Positions 9,228 to 17,609 of a stretch of DNA of 64,000 nt are shown piece after piece (the first letter of the stretch is position 1; each line of letters begins with the position of its first letter). The stretch lies in assembly GCF_900167135.1 (NCBI RefSeq), contig NZ_FUWZ01000001.1:62001-126000 (forward strand). The letters run 5' to 3'. A program made the translations under genes and the position numbers. The stretch is from Chitinophaga eiseniae. GTDB lineage: Bacteria; Bacteroidota; Bacteroidia; Chitinophagales; Chitinophagaceae. The notes below the pieces were generated by a model. It did no database searches, was not told the origin of the DNA, and saw nothing but the letters and a program-made list of their open reading frames with translations.

Positions 9228-10055
9228 TTACTGGTCTGCCTCCATTTTACCAACGATCTGGTATCCTGTACCATTGTTGGTGGTTACCTGCTGGTAGTAC
9301 ATACCGTCGGGTGACAGGTAGTATTGTTGCCCGTTGATCTGTACGGAGCGGCTGCCTTCGGGAAGCTTGTTCAGGATGTCGGGAGGTACCGTTTCCGTAC
9401 TGTTGTTGTCGGTATCGTTACTATTACTATTGTTATTATCGCTATTCTGCGGGCTTACCACGGTATTGCCGATCTTACCGTTTTTACCCACCACTTTAAA
9501 CCTGCGGCCGTTGTCGGTCATCACTTCCTGGTAGTAGGTGCCATTCAGCTCGTAATAGCTGTTGCCGTTGAACTGCACTTCAGCAGCGCCATCCGGCAGG
9601 TCTGGCACGGCTGCGTTCATGGGCGGGTCTACCACGCGGTAGCCGTTGTCGTTCCGGTCAGATGCGTAGTAAGTGCCTCCATAGTAATACACGGGGCCGA
9701 ATTGCGGTCCAAGCGCGAAGTAGCCGTAAGGCAGGGTGGAAACATAAAGCCCGATACGCGGATAATAAAAAGGACGGTACCGGTAGTAGCGGGGATAGCG
9801 CGGGCCATACCAGCCATGGCTGTAATAGGCGCCTCCGTGGTATACGGGGCCGCGATAACCGTGGTAATAGCCGCCTCCTCGGCTGTAGCCGGGAGAAACC
9901 CTTACCGGGGGCGTATAATGGGAGCCTGATACGCGTCCTCCACCGCTGAAGCCCCCACCACCGCGACTAACACGATGTTGAGCATAAGCGCCGCCTGCTG
10001 TTGCTGTGCATAACAGCCCAATCAACACAAACAGCATATAAAATCTGTTTTTCAT
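9228..10055 (-). CDS. DUF6515-family secreted protein with duplicated C-terminal repeat
   Basis: Secreted protein of unknown function. A signal peptide (MKNRFYMLFVLIGLL...GGAYAQ) is followed by a Gly/Tyr/Arg/Pro-rich stretch (about 30-105) with many aromatic residues, then IGLYVSTLPYGYFALG, the core pattern I associate with DUF6515. Two copies of a roughly 45-residue module follow: VQFNGNSYYELNGTYYQEV with RRFKVVGKNG, and VQINGQQYYLSPDGMYYQQV with TGYQIVGKM. They are separated by an Asn/Ser/Asp-rich linker. The pattern suggests small beta units in an envelope protein. Function cannot be inferred from the neighbours. Confidence 0.75.
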   Translation of the reverse strand: MKNRFYMLFVLIGLLCTATAGGAYAQHRVSRGGGGFSGGGRVSGSHYTPPVRVSPGYSRGGGYYHGYRGPVYHGGAYYSHGWYGPRYPRYYRYRPFYYPRIGLYVSTLPYGYFALGPQFGPVYYYGGTYYASDRNDNGYRVVDPPMNAAVPDLPDGAAEVQFNGNSYYELNGTYYQEVMTDNGRRFKVVGKNGKIGNTVVSPQNSDNNNSNSNDTDNNSTETVPPDILNKLPEGSRSVQINGQQYYLSPDGMYYQQVTTNNGTGYQIVGKMEADQ

Positions 10056-10111
10056 CTTCTTCGGATTATAATGTTTAGACTGATTTCAGATCCAATAGTT
10101 TAAGTCTCTCC

Positions 10112-11062
10112 TCAGGCAGAAGGCGTGCTGAGTGCATCGGTGAATTGTTGTGACAATTCAATGATTTTAGCCGATTTCGCCACGCCCAACACCCATGTTG
10201 GGGGGATGTTGTCCGGTCCGTAATGCAGGCCTGCGCTTGCGCCGGCTACTGCCGCGGTGGTATCGGTATCGCCGCCCAGGTTTACCGCCGTGAGCACTGC
10301 ATCCTGGAAATTGTTGGTATTCAGCAGGCACCAGAGCGCGCTTTCCAGGGTATGTACCACATAACCGGAGCTCTGGATGTCTTTTTCTTCCAGATTGGTA
10401 ATATTATCCTGCAGTACCCGGTTGAAAATCCTGATTTCGACGGGATTGAACTGGTTGGCCATGATAAAATCGTTCACCGCCGCCCGCATGACCTGGTAAG
10501 ATTCCTGGAGGTCTTTGATGGTCAGCAGGTTCCGCAGGAACTCCACGTAAATGAAACAGGCCATCACCGACCGGAAGTGGGCATGGGTAATGCCGGACAC
10601 CTCTTTTACGATATGGTAACGTTGCTTGATATTTTCTTCCCGGGCAAGGTAAATAGCTACCGGCATAATACGCATCAGGGAACCGTTACCGTTTTCAAAC
10701 TCTTCAAAACCGCCGGAGAACAGGGGAGAAGTTCCGCTGCCTACCCGTGTTAAAGCGTGGCGGGTGGTATGGCCGATGTCAAATACCTTATCATGTGCGC
10801 CCCAGTAGCCTTCGGCATACCATTTCAGGAAGGTTTGGGCCATATGGGTGAGATTATATCCTTGTGTGAGACTTTCAGCTGTACAAAGAGTAAGGGACGT
10901 ATCGTCTGAAAAAGTGCCCGGAGGCTGGTTCCAGCAGCCGTAGCCCGTGAATTCCCGGATGGGATTTTCCCGGAGGTAGCTCCTGGTTTGAAACTCAACC
11001 GGAACACCGAGCGCATCGCCGATGGCGGTACCGAGAAAAGCGCCTGTGATCTGTTGTTGCAT
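10112..11062 (-). CDS. ADP-ribosylglycohydrolase family protein
   Basis: Member of the DraG/ARH fold that hydrolyses ADP-ribose linked to proteins or small molecules using two metal ions. The start GAFLGTAIGDALGVPVEF is the family signature. Metal ligands are visible at FSDDTSL (Asp53, Asp54) and GGDTDTTAAVAG (about 263-274). The length of 316 aa is complete. Start ATG at 11062, with no better alternative. It is encoded alone; a 56-bp gap separates it from the DUF6515 gene downstream on the same strand. Substrate unknown. Confidence 0.88.
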   Translation of the reverse strand: MQQQITGAFLGTAIGDALGVPVEFQTRSYLRENPIREFTGYGCWNQPPGTFSDDTSLTLCTAESLTQGYNLTHMAQTFLKWYAEGYWGAHDKVFDIGHTTRHALTRVGSGTSPLFSGGFEEFENGNGSLMRIMPVAIYLAREENIKQRYHIVKEVSGITHAHFRSVMACFIYVEFLRNLLTIKDLQESYQVMRAAVNDFIMANQFNPVEIRIFNRVLQDNITNLEEKDIQSSGYVVHTLESALWCLLNTNNFQDAVLTAVNLGGDTDTTAAVAGASAGLHYGPDNIPPTWVLGVAKSAKIIELSQQFTDALSTPSA

Positions 11063-11226
11063 AGCATGGGGATTTATACACAGTTATATAGAAAAACGTG
11101 CCAACAAATGTTTTCGGTATGTGAAAGCCGCTGTTTGTTCAGTTTGTACAGCGGATTTTAGGTCTGTTCAGTCTTGTTCATTCGTTAAACGGCCCGGATG
11201 ACTGTCTCTTTGTTCGGTTGGCGTTT

Positions 11227-11234
11227 TATCTTTG
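11227..11234 (+). promoter_or_regulatory. Candidate -7 box (TATCTTTG) for the hairpin-array RNA
   Basis: TATCTTTG matches the Bacteroidota -7 consensus TAnnTTTG. The upstream -33 element is not at the ideal spacing: the nearest TTTG (11209-11212) is 14 bp away instead of about 19. Transcription would start near 11240 on the + strand. Confidence 0.35.
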
Positions 11235-11581
11235 CATGGTAACAATTAGTACTGACACCAGCAGTCACCCCGGTGCATTTCTGGTAACAGGAAAGGATAA
11301 ACGGAATCGTTTTTAATGTTGACCCCGGCGGTTACCGCCCCATTGTTTGTTTGACAGCCATCACAGGCAGCTTGTCTGATAAACAACTACAGGCACACGC
11401 CCCTCAAACCCCATTGCTTTATGCACGCTTTTTTATTTAACACACAGTACAAGACCTGTACTTTCCTCGGGAAATACCATTACTGTTGTTTTGCGCTGTG
11501 CTGGCTCAATTAGCCGTAACCTCTTTAACCAATCATTGCTACTGATTCGACAGCAATTTAATGGGAATAGGTGGATGAAAA

Positions 11582-12096
11582 GGACTGTTTTTCCAGACGG
11601 TCCTCTCTGAAGAATTTTTCTGAGTCCAAATGCAGGTATATATAGATGAAGGCTGATGGGACTGCCTTTCCAGGTGGTCCCCTTCAGAAAACGTCTTGCT
11701 GCCGCTGACGGGCCGTTACATAAATGTTGGAATGCCATGTAAAAGAAGGATAGGAAAGGGACCATCTTTCCAGGTGGTCCGGTTTTCTACCCCGCATGGT
11801 TGTCCAGGGAAACTAAAAGTGCCATATGAACCATGTGGACAACTGCTATAAAACAGCTTGTTCGCAGTACGATTGATTCAGCTTCAGGGACCGTCTTTTC
11901 AGACAGTCCCCTGCCGGACAACTCAGGTTGCGCAGCAACCTTCATCATAAATCAAAGTGCTCTATTCATAAGCGAAACGGTGGAATTTAATCACGGACCG
12001 TTTTTCCAGGCGGTCCTGCTTTAAAGATATTTCAGATAAGGACGGATTGAGAATGGTAAGATCAATATCAGCATGGGCTGCCTTTCCAGGCGGCCT
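11582..12096 (+). repeat. Six dispersed 22-nt hairpin repeats, same orientation
   Basis: Copies at 11582-11603, 11659-11680, 11759-11780, 11888-11909, 11995-12016 and 12075-12096. Each has an 8-nt arm, a 6-nt loop and an 8-nt arm. The loop is TTTCCA in five copies and TTTTCA in the fourth. Arms are GGACTGTT/GACGGTCC, GGACTGCC/GGTGGTCC, GGACCATC/GGTGGTCC, GGACCGTC/GACAGTCC, GGACCGTT/GGCGGTCC and GGGCTGCC/GGCGGCCT. Arm positions 6 and 7 change with compensation (G-C to A-T, T-A to C-G). Intervening sequences are 55-107 nt and not alike. Confidence 0.9.
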
Positions 12097-12131
12097 TATA
12101 TCATACAACTGATGAGTCATGGGTTAAGCAT

Positions 12132-12162
12132 GGGGCGTTTGTTTAAACTGCCCCGCTTTTTT
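12132..12162 (+). terminator. Intrinsic terminator closing the hairpin-array region
   Basis: GGGGCGTTT (12132-12140) pairs with AAAC-T-GCCCC (12145-12154) with one bulged T, then GC and six T residues (12157-12162). It lies 60 bp upstream of the aldo/keto reductase start and has no protein gene in front of it, so it most likely ends a non-coding transcript. Confidence 0.7.
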
Positions 12163-12222
12163 ACCTTCGCCTGGTGCGCCTTCCGGAGGCGCAGGAAGGA
12201 AACCCGCTAAAACCCGTTTTTT

Positions 12223-13119
12223 ATGCAATATCATCAGTTAGGTAAGTCGGACCTGCATATCAGTGAAATCAGCTACGGCTGCATGTCGCTGGGTCGTGAC
12301 GATGCAGACAACGCCCGCCTGGTACATCAGGCCATGGACGGAGGGATCAATTTTTTCGATACCGCCGACCTGTATGACCATGGGCAGAATGAAATCTCCC
12401 TGGGGAAAGCGCTGCAAGGCAGGAGGCAAAACGTAATTATCGCCAGCAAAGCCGGCAACCAGTGGCGGCCGGATGGCAGCGGGTGGGACTGGAATCCCCG
12501 CCGGGAGTATATTCTGTCGTGTGTGGAAGAGAGTCTGCGCCGCCTCAATACCGATTATATCGATTTGTACCAGCTGCATGGCGGCACCCTCGAAGATCCG
12601 ACGGACGAAACGATATCGGCTTTCGAAACCCTGCAGCAGCAGGGAAAGATCCGCTACTACGGGATTTCCTCGATACGTCCCAATGTGGTCCGCACTTTCG
12701 CGGAACGGTCCAATATCGTGAGTGTGATGATGCAGTACAGCCTGCTGGACCGCCGTCCGGAAGAAAGTTGTTTCCCGTTGCTGGAACAGCGTAACATCGG
12801 CGTACTGGTAAGGGGTGCTGTGGCAAAAGGATTATTGATCGGCAAAACGCCGGCGCCTTACCTGAACTATAACGAAGCGGAAGTAACAAAAGCTGCCGCG
12901 GCAATACAACAGCTGTCCGGTGCTGGCAGGAGCGCTGCCGCTACGGCGCTGCGGTATGTTTTGCAGCAACCGGCTGTTACGGCTGCGGTGGTGGGCATGC
13001 GCACGGCGCAGCAGGTACAGGATGCGTTGGCGGCAGTCCGCGCTACGCCGCTCACGGCAGCGGAAATACAGCAGCTGCGGCAGGTGCTGCCGGCCAACCT
13101 GTATGAGCAGCATCGCTGA
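12223..13119 (+). CDS. Aldo/keto reductase
   Basis: NAD(P)H-dependent oxidoreductase of the AKR TIM-barrel superfamily, acting on aldehydes or ketones in the cytosol. The catalytic tetrad is complete: Asp46 and Tyr51 in FFDTADLYDHG, Lys76 in IIASKAGN, and His119 in DLYQLHGG. The C-terminal cofactor region VVGMRTAQQVQDAL is also typical. At 298 aa it is slightly shorter than many family members but looks complete. Start ATG 12223 gives the usual MQYHQLGKSDLHIS opening. It follows the terminator at 12162 and precedes the DJ-1/PfpI gene by 53 bp. Physiological substrate unknown. Confidence 0.92.
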   Translation: MQYHQLGKSDLHISEISYGCMSLGRDDADNARLVHQAMDGGINFFDTADLYDHGQNEISLGKALQGRRQNVIIASKAGNQWRPDGSGWDWNPRREYILSCVEESLRRLNTDYIDLYQLHGGTLEDPTDETISAFETLQQQGKIRYYGISSIRPNVVRTFAERSNIVSVMMQYSLLDRRPEESCFPLLEQRNIGVLVRGAVAKGLLIGKTPAPYLNYNEAEVTKAAAAIQQLSGAGRSAAATALRYVLQQPAVTAAVVGMRTAQQVQDALAAVRATPLTAAEIQQLRQVLPANLYEQHR

Positions 13120-13172
13120 TGCAGCAGTAGCAGGATCTTTTATTATATTGTACAGAACAAAAAGTCCTTCGT

Positions 13173-13877
13173 ATGCAGAAACTCAAAATAGGCATGTTTC
13201 TTTTTCCGGACATGACCATATTGGACTTCACCGGCCCTTATGATGTATTTGTAAAAGCGCCTTGTTTTGAGGTGGTGCTGTTGGGAGAAACAATGGCGCC
13301 CTTTAAAGTGGAGGGTGGGCTGACGATACAGCCGTCGGTGGCGATGACAGCCTGTCCGCAGCTGGATATTCTGTTTGTGCCCGGTGGTAAAGGTATTAAT
13401 GCGTTGCTCACCAATGGTGCGGTGCTGGATTTTCTCCGGCAGCAGGCGCTGGGGGCGAAGTATATCACGAGTGTTTGTACAGGTGCGCTGGTGCTGGCTG
13501 CGGCCGGACTGTTGCAGGGGTATAAGGCTACTACCCACTGGCGTTCGCTGGAGCTGCTGCGTATGCTCGGTGTGGATGTGGTGGAAGAACGGGTGGTGAG
13601 AGACCGTAACCGGATCACCGGGGGCGGTGTAACGGCCGGTATTGACTTTGCGCTGTCGTTGACAGCCATGATCGGAGGTGAGGAGCTGGCGCGTATTGTT
13701 CAGTTACAGCTGGAATACAATCCCGCGCCGCCTTTCCGGGCAGGTTCGCCGCATACCGCCGGCACGCCGGTGTTACAGGCTACGCGGGAACTGACCAAAC
13801 ATATGCTCGAAACACGGAGAGGTATTATCCGTGCATTGCTGCAGGCGCACGGAATGCCTGCTGCGCCGCAGACCTGA
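13173..13877 (+). CDS. DJ-1/PfpI family protein, isonitrile hydratase-like
   Basis: Cytosolic glutamine-amidotransferase-like fold. The nucleophile elbow is ITSVCTGALVLAAAGLL with Cys102, followed by KATTHWRS. The N-terminal LDFTGPYDVF motif and this elbow resemble cyclohexyl-isocyanide hydratase (InhA) and the sensor half of some AraC-type regulators. No DNA-binding domain is attached, so an enzyme is more likely. It is in the same direction as the aldo/keto reductase and its last 53 bp overlap the 3' end of the convergent desaturase gene. The actual reaction is not known; isonitrile hydration is only a family-based suggestion. Confidence 0.85.
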   Translation: MQKLKIGMFLFPDMTILDFTGPYDVFVKAPCFEVVLLGETMAPFKVEGGLTIQPSVAMTACPQLDILFVPGGKGINALLTNGAVLDFLRQQALGAKYITSVCTGALVLAAAGLLQGYKATTHWRSLELLRMLGVDVVEERVVRDRNRITGGGVTAGIDFALSLTAMIGGEELARIVQLQLEYNPAPPFRAGSPHTAGTPVLQATRELTKHMLETRRGIIRALLQAHGMPAAPQT

Positions 13878-14853
13878 TGTCGCATATTTCCCGGAGGCCT
13901 ATCATGCGTTGGCGTTCCGGGTCCCATACTTTCAACCGGAAGCAGGCCCGTATATCGCGGATGCGCAGTGAGGTAACCGTTACCTGCTGCAGTTCCGGAA
14001 ACGCTGCCATCACTTCCGGCAGGCGGTAGAAAGGAATACGGGCATTCAGGTGATGGATATGATGATAGCCGATATTACCGGTAAACCACGCCATTAAAGG
14101 ATGCATCTGCATGTAGCTGGAGCTCAGCAGCGCAGCTTTATCGTAGCACCAGTTCTCGTTGTCGTTAAAGACGACGCCGGGGAAGTTATGCTGCGCATAG
14201 AACAGGTAGGCGCCAATGCCACAGGCGATGGTAAAAGGAATAAGTATAAAAAACAGCCAGCTTTGCCATCCCAGGAAATAAAAGACAGCGATGCTGCCGG
14301 CGACATGCAGTATCATGGCCAGCAGGGAGTCCGCATGTTTGCGAGGGCTGCTGGTGAAAGATTGCCAGCACATGCCGATCAGGAACATAAACAGGTAGCC
14401 GCCCGCAATGGTGGCAGGATGGCGGGTAAACAGGTAACTTCTTCTTTCTCCGCTGGACATCTGCTCAAACCGCTGCCGGGTAGCGATCGCGTAAGACCCG
14501 ATACTGGCACTGAAAAGCTTTGAATTGTGTTTATGATGGTAGTCGTGTGACCGCTTCCAGATGCTGGTGGGCGCCAGTATATAGATACCGAACAGCGTCA
14601 TGATGGCGTTGGCTATCCGGGAATTATGCAGGATAGCATGGTGCTGGTGATCGTGATAAATGACGAACATCCGGACAATGAGCAGTCCGGAAAGCACACT
14701 GCCGGCTATCCGGAAGGGAAGTGGCAGCAACAGGGTGCTGGCGAGTGCCAGTATTAACAAACATAAGGTAGTAAGCAGGTACAACCAGCTCTTCGTTCTT
14801 TCTTCACATGCATACGGCTTGGTAGCCAGAATTAAGTCTTTGCCTTGCAGCAT
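13825..14853 (-). CDS. Membrane fatty-acid desaturase family protein
   Basis: Integral-membrane di-iron desaturase or hydroxylase. The three His boxes are HDHQHH (67-72), RSHDYHHKH (101-109) and HHIHH (264-268), in the family order, with hydrophobic segments at about 25-62, 82-95, 150-165 and 180-215. It inserts a double bond or hydroxyl in fatty acyl chains, tuning membrane lipids. The full length of 342 aa appears present; the last 53 bp overlap antiparallel to the DJ-1 gene. The acyltransferase gene upstream on the same strand is 36 bp away, so the two may be co-transcribed and act in lipid remodelling. Confidence 0.9.
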   Translation of the reverse strand: MLQGKDLILATKPYACEERTKSWLYLLTTLCLLILALASTLLLPLPFRIAGSVLSGLLIVRMFVIYHDHQHHAILHNSRIANAIMTLFGIYILAPTSIWKRSHDYHHKHNSKLFSASIGSYAIATRQRFEQMSSGERRSYLFTRHPATIAGGYLFMFLIGMCWQSFTSSPRKHADSLLAMILHVAGSIAVFYFLGWQSWLFFILIPFTIACGIGAYLFYAQHNFPGVVFNDNENWCYDKAALLSSSYMQMHPLMAWFTGNIGYHHIHHLNARIPFYRLPEVMAAFPELQQVTVTSLRIRDIRACFRLKVWDPERQRMIGLREICDIRSAAQQAFRAPAAMHG

Positions 14854-14889
14854 AATTGTTGTCGGATTTCGTAAAAAATTACAGGTTAC

Positions 14890-15774
14890 TTATTGTTGAA
14901 CGGCGGGCCGCTGGTGTTTCCATCGTTTATGGGACCAGAGCCAGGTGGCGGGTTGTTCGATGATATCCGCTTCCAGTTGGCGTGTATGCAAGGCCGTTAT
15001 TTCGCCTTCTTTTTCTGTAGAAGGAGTGGCGGTAAGCATATGGGCAAATACAGTGTAAAAACCTCTTTTGTCCCGCTGTACGCTGACGTATACCACGGGG
15101 TAGTTTAATTTCTGCGCAATTTTCTCTGTTCCTTTAAATACCGGCGTATCCTGGTGGAGGAATGTCATCCAGTGTGCGGTCTGCGGTTGTGGCGCCTGGT
15201 CTGCAATAAAAGCGGTGGCGCTCACGTGGTCGCGGTTTTTGACCATGTCGCGGAAAGTATCCTGCATGGCAATCAGTTTGGTACCAAAACGGGTACGCAT
15301 TTTATACATCAGGCCATTAAAATGTTTGTTGACCAGCGGATGATAGATCACATACAGCTGTTGACGGCACAGGATGCTGAAGGTATTGCCCGCCCATTCC
15401 CAGTTGCCTTTATGCCCCATGACCAATACTACGCTTTGCTTTTCGGCCGCCAGGCGGTCAAACAGCGCTACGGTCTCATCAGTGAAACGGCAGTGGCGCA
15501 CCATGGCTTCACGGCTGATGGTCAGTGTTTTAAACGTTTCGAGGAAGAGATCGCACAGATAATGGTAAAAATCTTTGCAAATCCGTTTAAGCTCGGCTTC
15601 GTTTTTGTCAGGAAATGAGTTGCGCAGGTTCTGCATCACCACCTTTTTCCGGTAGCCCAGCAGATGATACAGTAAGATAAAAAGCAAATCGCTGACGAAA
15701 TATAGCATTCGGAAAGGCAGCAATGAGACAAAATAAATTACCGGCAACAACAGGTAGTAGGCAATAACAGTCAA
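14890..15774 (-). CDS. Lysophospholipid/lipid A acyltransferase (LpxL/HtrB-like)
   Basis: Inner-membrane acyltransferase of the LpxL family, which adds a secondary acyl chain to a lipid A precursor. The catalytic HX4E motif is GHKGNWEW (His121, Glu126); the N-terminal hydrophobic region and SFPDKNEAELKRICKDFY are typical. The best start is a TTG at 15774 (TTG-ACT-GTT), since no ATG lies before the conserved hydrophobic segment. The length of 294 aa matches the family. It is transcribed toward the desaturase gene with a 36-bp gap. Confidence 0.87.
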   Translation of the reverse strand: MTVIAYYLLLPVIYFVSLLPFRMLYFVSDLLFILLYHLLGYRKKVVMQNLRNSFPDKNEAELKRICKDFYHYLCDLFLETFKTLTISREAMVRHCRFTDETVALFDRLAAEKQSVVLVMGHKGNWEWAGNTFSILCRQQLYVIYHPLVNKHFNGLMYKMRTRFGTKLIAMQDTFRDMVKNRDHVSATAFIADQAPQPQTAHWMTFLHQDTPVFKGTEKIAQKLNYPVVYVSVQRDKRGFYTVFAHMLTATPSTEKEGEITALHTRQLEADIIEQPATWLWSHKRWKHQRPAVQQ

Positions 15775-15920
15775 GTCAGCGTAGGTTTTTGATGCTCTAA
15801 GAGCATTATGAAAAATGTAAATATATAGGAAAGACAGAACTTTTCACAATATAGCCTTAAAAACAAGGCATTGTTAGGTTTTAGTATCTTTATCAGGGCA
15901 TCTTTTGTAAACTTTAACAT

Positions 15921-16760
15921 ATGATGATGAAGGTTATCCAACAATTGACCAGATGGACATGCCTTGCGGCTGTCATTGGTATGTACAGTTACTGCGCCCG
16001 TTCGCCGTACGCAGCCACGAATAAAATTTACCGGCAGAAAGCCAAGGGGTACGCCCGGGTGATACGTGAACAACCCGCGGCATTGCCGGGTGAAAACGGC
16101 ATCAGGCCCGCATGGTGGGCCGGTACCATCAATTATAATCTGCGTAAACCGAATATGGTCATTATTCATCATACTGCCCAGAATTCATGTGAACAAACAC
16201 TCAAAACCTTTACCCTGGAGCGGACACAGGTCAGCGCCCACTATGTGGTGTGCCGTGACGGGACCATCCATCATATGCTGAATGATTATCTCCGTGCCTG
16301 GCATGGCGGCGCTTCCCGCTGGGGCAATATCACTGACATTAACTCCGGTTCTATCGGTATTGAGCTTGATAACAATGGCGCAGAACCCTTTGCCCCCGCA
16401 CAGATCAGCAGCCTCATGATCCTGCTGGACACACTGCAACATCGCTACAATATCCCGGCTGCCAACTTCGTGGGCCATGGCGACATCGCCCCCGGCCGCA
16501 AGGTAGACCCCAGCGCTTACTTCCCCTGGCAGCAGCTGGCCGCCAAAGGTTTCGGCCTCTGGTACGACGATACCACCCAAACGGTAGTACCGCCCGCCTT
16601 CGACAAATGGCAGGCCCTCCGCATTATCGGCTACGACCTGAAAGATACCGCTGCCGCCATGCAGGCCTTTAAAAGACACTTTATGCCGCAGGATACCCTG
16701 CTTCCTTCGCCGGACACCGATAACAAGGTGCTGTACGGCGTGATGAAAAAATACCAGTAA
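15921..16760 (+). CDS. N-acetylmuramoyl-L-alanine amidase (Amidase_2/AmpD-like), envelope-targeted
   Basis: Peptidoglycan amidase that cuts between N-acetylmuramic acid and L-alanine. Zinc and catalytic residues are visible: His83/His84 in VIIHHTAQN, Glu148 in SIGIELDNNG, His186 in FVGHGDIAPG, with the KVDPS loop (194-198). An N-terminal hydrophobic stretch ending MYSYCARSP suggests export, probably as a lipoprotein. Three ATG codons in a row (15921, 15924, 15927) open the frame and any could start translation. The C-terminal part (LRIIGYDLKDTAAAMQAFKRHF) looks like a peptidoglycan-binding helical module. Confidence 0.9.
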   Translation: MMMKVIQQLTRWTCLAAVIGMYSYCARSPYAATNKIYRQKAKGYARVIREQPAALPGENGIRPAWWAGTINYNLRKPNMVIIHHTAQNSCEQTLKTFTLERTQVSAHYVVCRDGTIHHMLNDYLRAWHGGASRWGNITDINSGSIGIELDNNGAEPFAPAQISSLMILLDTLQHRYNIPAANFVGHGDIAPGRKVDPSAYFPWQQLAAKGFGLWYDDTTQTVVPPAFDKWQALRIIGYDLKDTAAAMQAFKRHFMPQDTLLPSPDTDNKVLYGVMKKYQ

Positions 16761-16948
16761 CCCGGTCTTTGAGGTATGACACCTTAAGGGCCGGCTACCC
16801 CTATGCCCGTACTTTATTTATTTTGTAGTGTGCGTTAAATGAAGTATTTTAATAATGAGTTAGATGGAACAATAACCAAAATCTGAGGCCCAATATCACA
16901 ACAGCATAGCTATTGCCTTTTTTCCTCGTTATCATAATTTCTCTTGCC

Positions 16949-17335
16949 ATGAAACGCACACTCCAGTTCTCTTTACTGCTGCTGCCAGCTGCCCTGATCG
17001 TATTGGCCGCCCGTCAACAGCCCGCTTCCGCGAAAATCCATTACCAACCTGTGTCCGACACCACCTGCCTGGTAAAACATGAAAACACCTTCGACTTCCC
17101 CGACAGCCTGCGAAAAAAAGTAAACGCACTGATCGAAGACAAAGTAGCCGGCGGCATCGAAGAAAAAGGAATCATCACCTGGGAAAACTCCCCCGATGCG
17201 CCTGAATACTACCAGATTATACTGCGTAAAAACAAAGTCTCCATTAAATACAAAGGCATCATCTGCCAGGATAAGCTGATCGCTGAAAATATCGATGCCT
17301 GTACCGCAGAGCTGAAGAAGTTGTTGAATAAATAG
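16949..17335 (+). CDS. Small secreted protein of unknown function
   Basis: A 128-aa protein with signal peptide MKRTLQFSLLLLPAALIVLA. The ATG at 16949 is preferred over an in-frame TTG at 16913 because the signal peptide starts there. The mature part is charged, has two Cys (in TTCLVKH and GIICQDK, plus DACTAEL) and ends KKLLNK. No family recognised. It stands alone downstream of the amidase gene, 188 bp away. Confidence 0.65.
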   Translation: MKRTLQFSLLLLPAALIVLAARQQPASAKIHYQPVSDTTCLVKHENTFDFPDSLRKKVNALIEDKVAGGIEEKGIITWENSPDAPEYYQIILRKNKVSIKYKGIICQDKLIAENIDACTAELKKLLNK

Positions 17336-17464
17336 AGGATGTCAGATTTATGATGTCCCCTCTGGTCTTCGCCCGCCGGCATGTACTGTCGGTATCTGTA
17401 TCAGTCTCCGCATGCTACTGCGTATTGGCTTGCCCGATAAACATGTCATGTTAGCTGTAAGGTA

Positions 17465-17492
17465 TTATCCCCGGGCTGCAGCCCGGGGATAA
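17465..17492. repeat. Perfect 28-bp GC-rich palindrome
   Basis: The half-site TTATCCCCGGGCTG is followed directly by its reverse complement, with no loop. It is the sort of short intergenic palindrome that often recurs in Chitinophaga-type genomes; copy number is not testable here. No T-run follows, so a terminator role is weak. Confidence 0.85.
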
Positions 17493-17609
17493 GGTATTTC
17501 ATTGATTATTTGCGTCGTCACTTTTTTGCATTTCGCCCATCGCGCTTCCCCCGTGCCCCGTTCATTACTACGCACTTCCTGCTTTTTCTTGTACACAGGC
17601 TCTGGTTCA

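Larger units (their letters stand above)
11240..12165 (+). ncRNA. Candidate structured non-coding RNA with six repeated hairpins
   Basis: This 1.16-kb gap between the ADP-ribosylglycohydrolase and aldo/keto reductase genes has no convincing protein gene. On the + strand it holds a possible -7 box at 11227, six copies of a 22-nt hairpin between 11582 and 12096, other small hairpins (GGTTGC/GCAACC at 11926-11940, a GTTGTCCA/TGGACAAC pairing around 11799-11843) and a strong intrinsic terminator at 12132-12162. The repeated hairpins pair well as + strand RNA, using G-U wobbles that would be mismatches on the other strand, which supports transcription in this direction. No match to a known RNA class is recognised. 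Boundaries are estimates. Confidence 0.55.

Noticed and set aside
11433..11765. Minus-strand open frame of 110 codons in the hairpin region
   Set aside because: No recognisable domain. It runs through three hairpins, with no start signal. A + strand frame at 11833-12024 is rejected for the same reason.
11582..12096. CRISPR array
   Set aside because: Repeats are only 22 nt, spacers vary from 55 to 107 nt, and no cas gene lies in the window. Arm changes are compensatory, as in RNA stems.
16761..16948. tRNA or small RNA gene
   Set aside because: No cloverleaf, anticodon loop or terminator could be drawn from the sequence.
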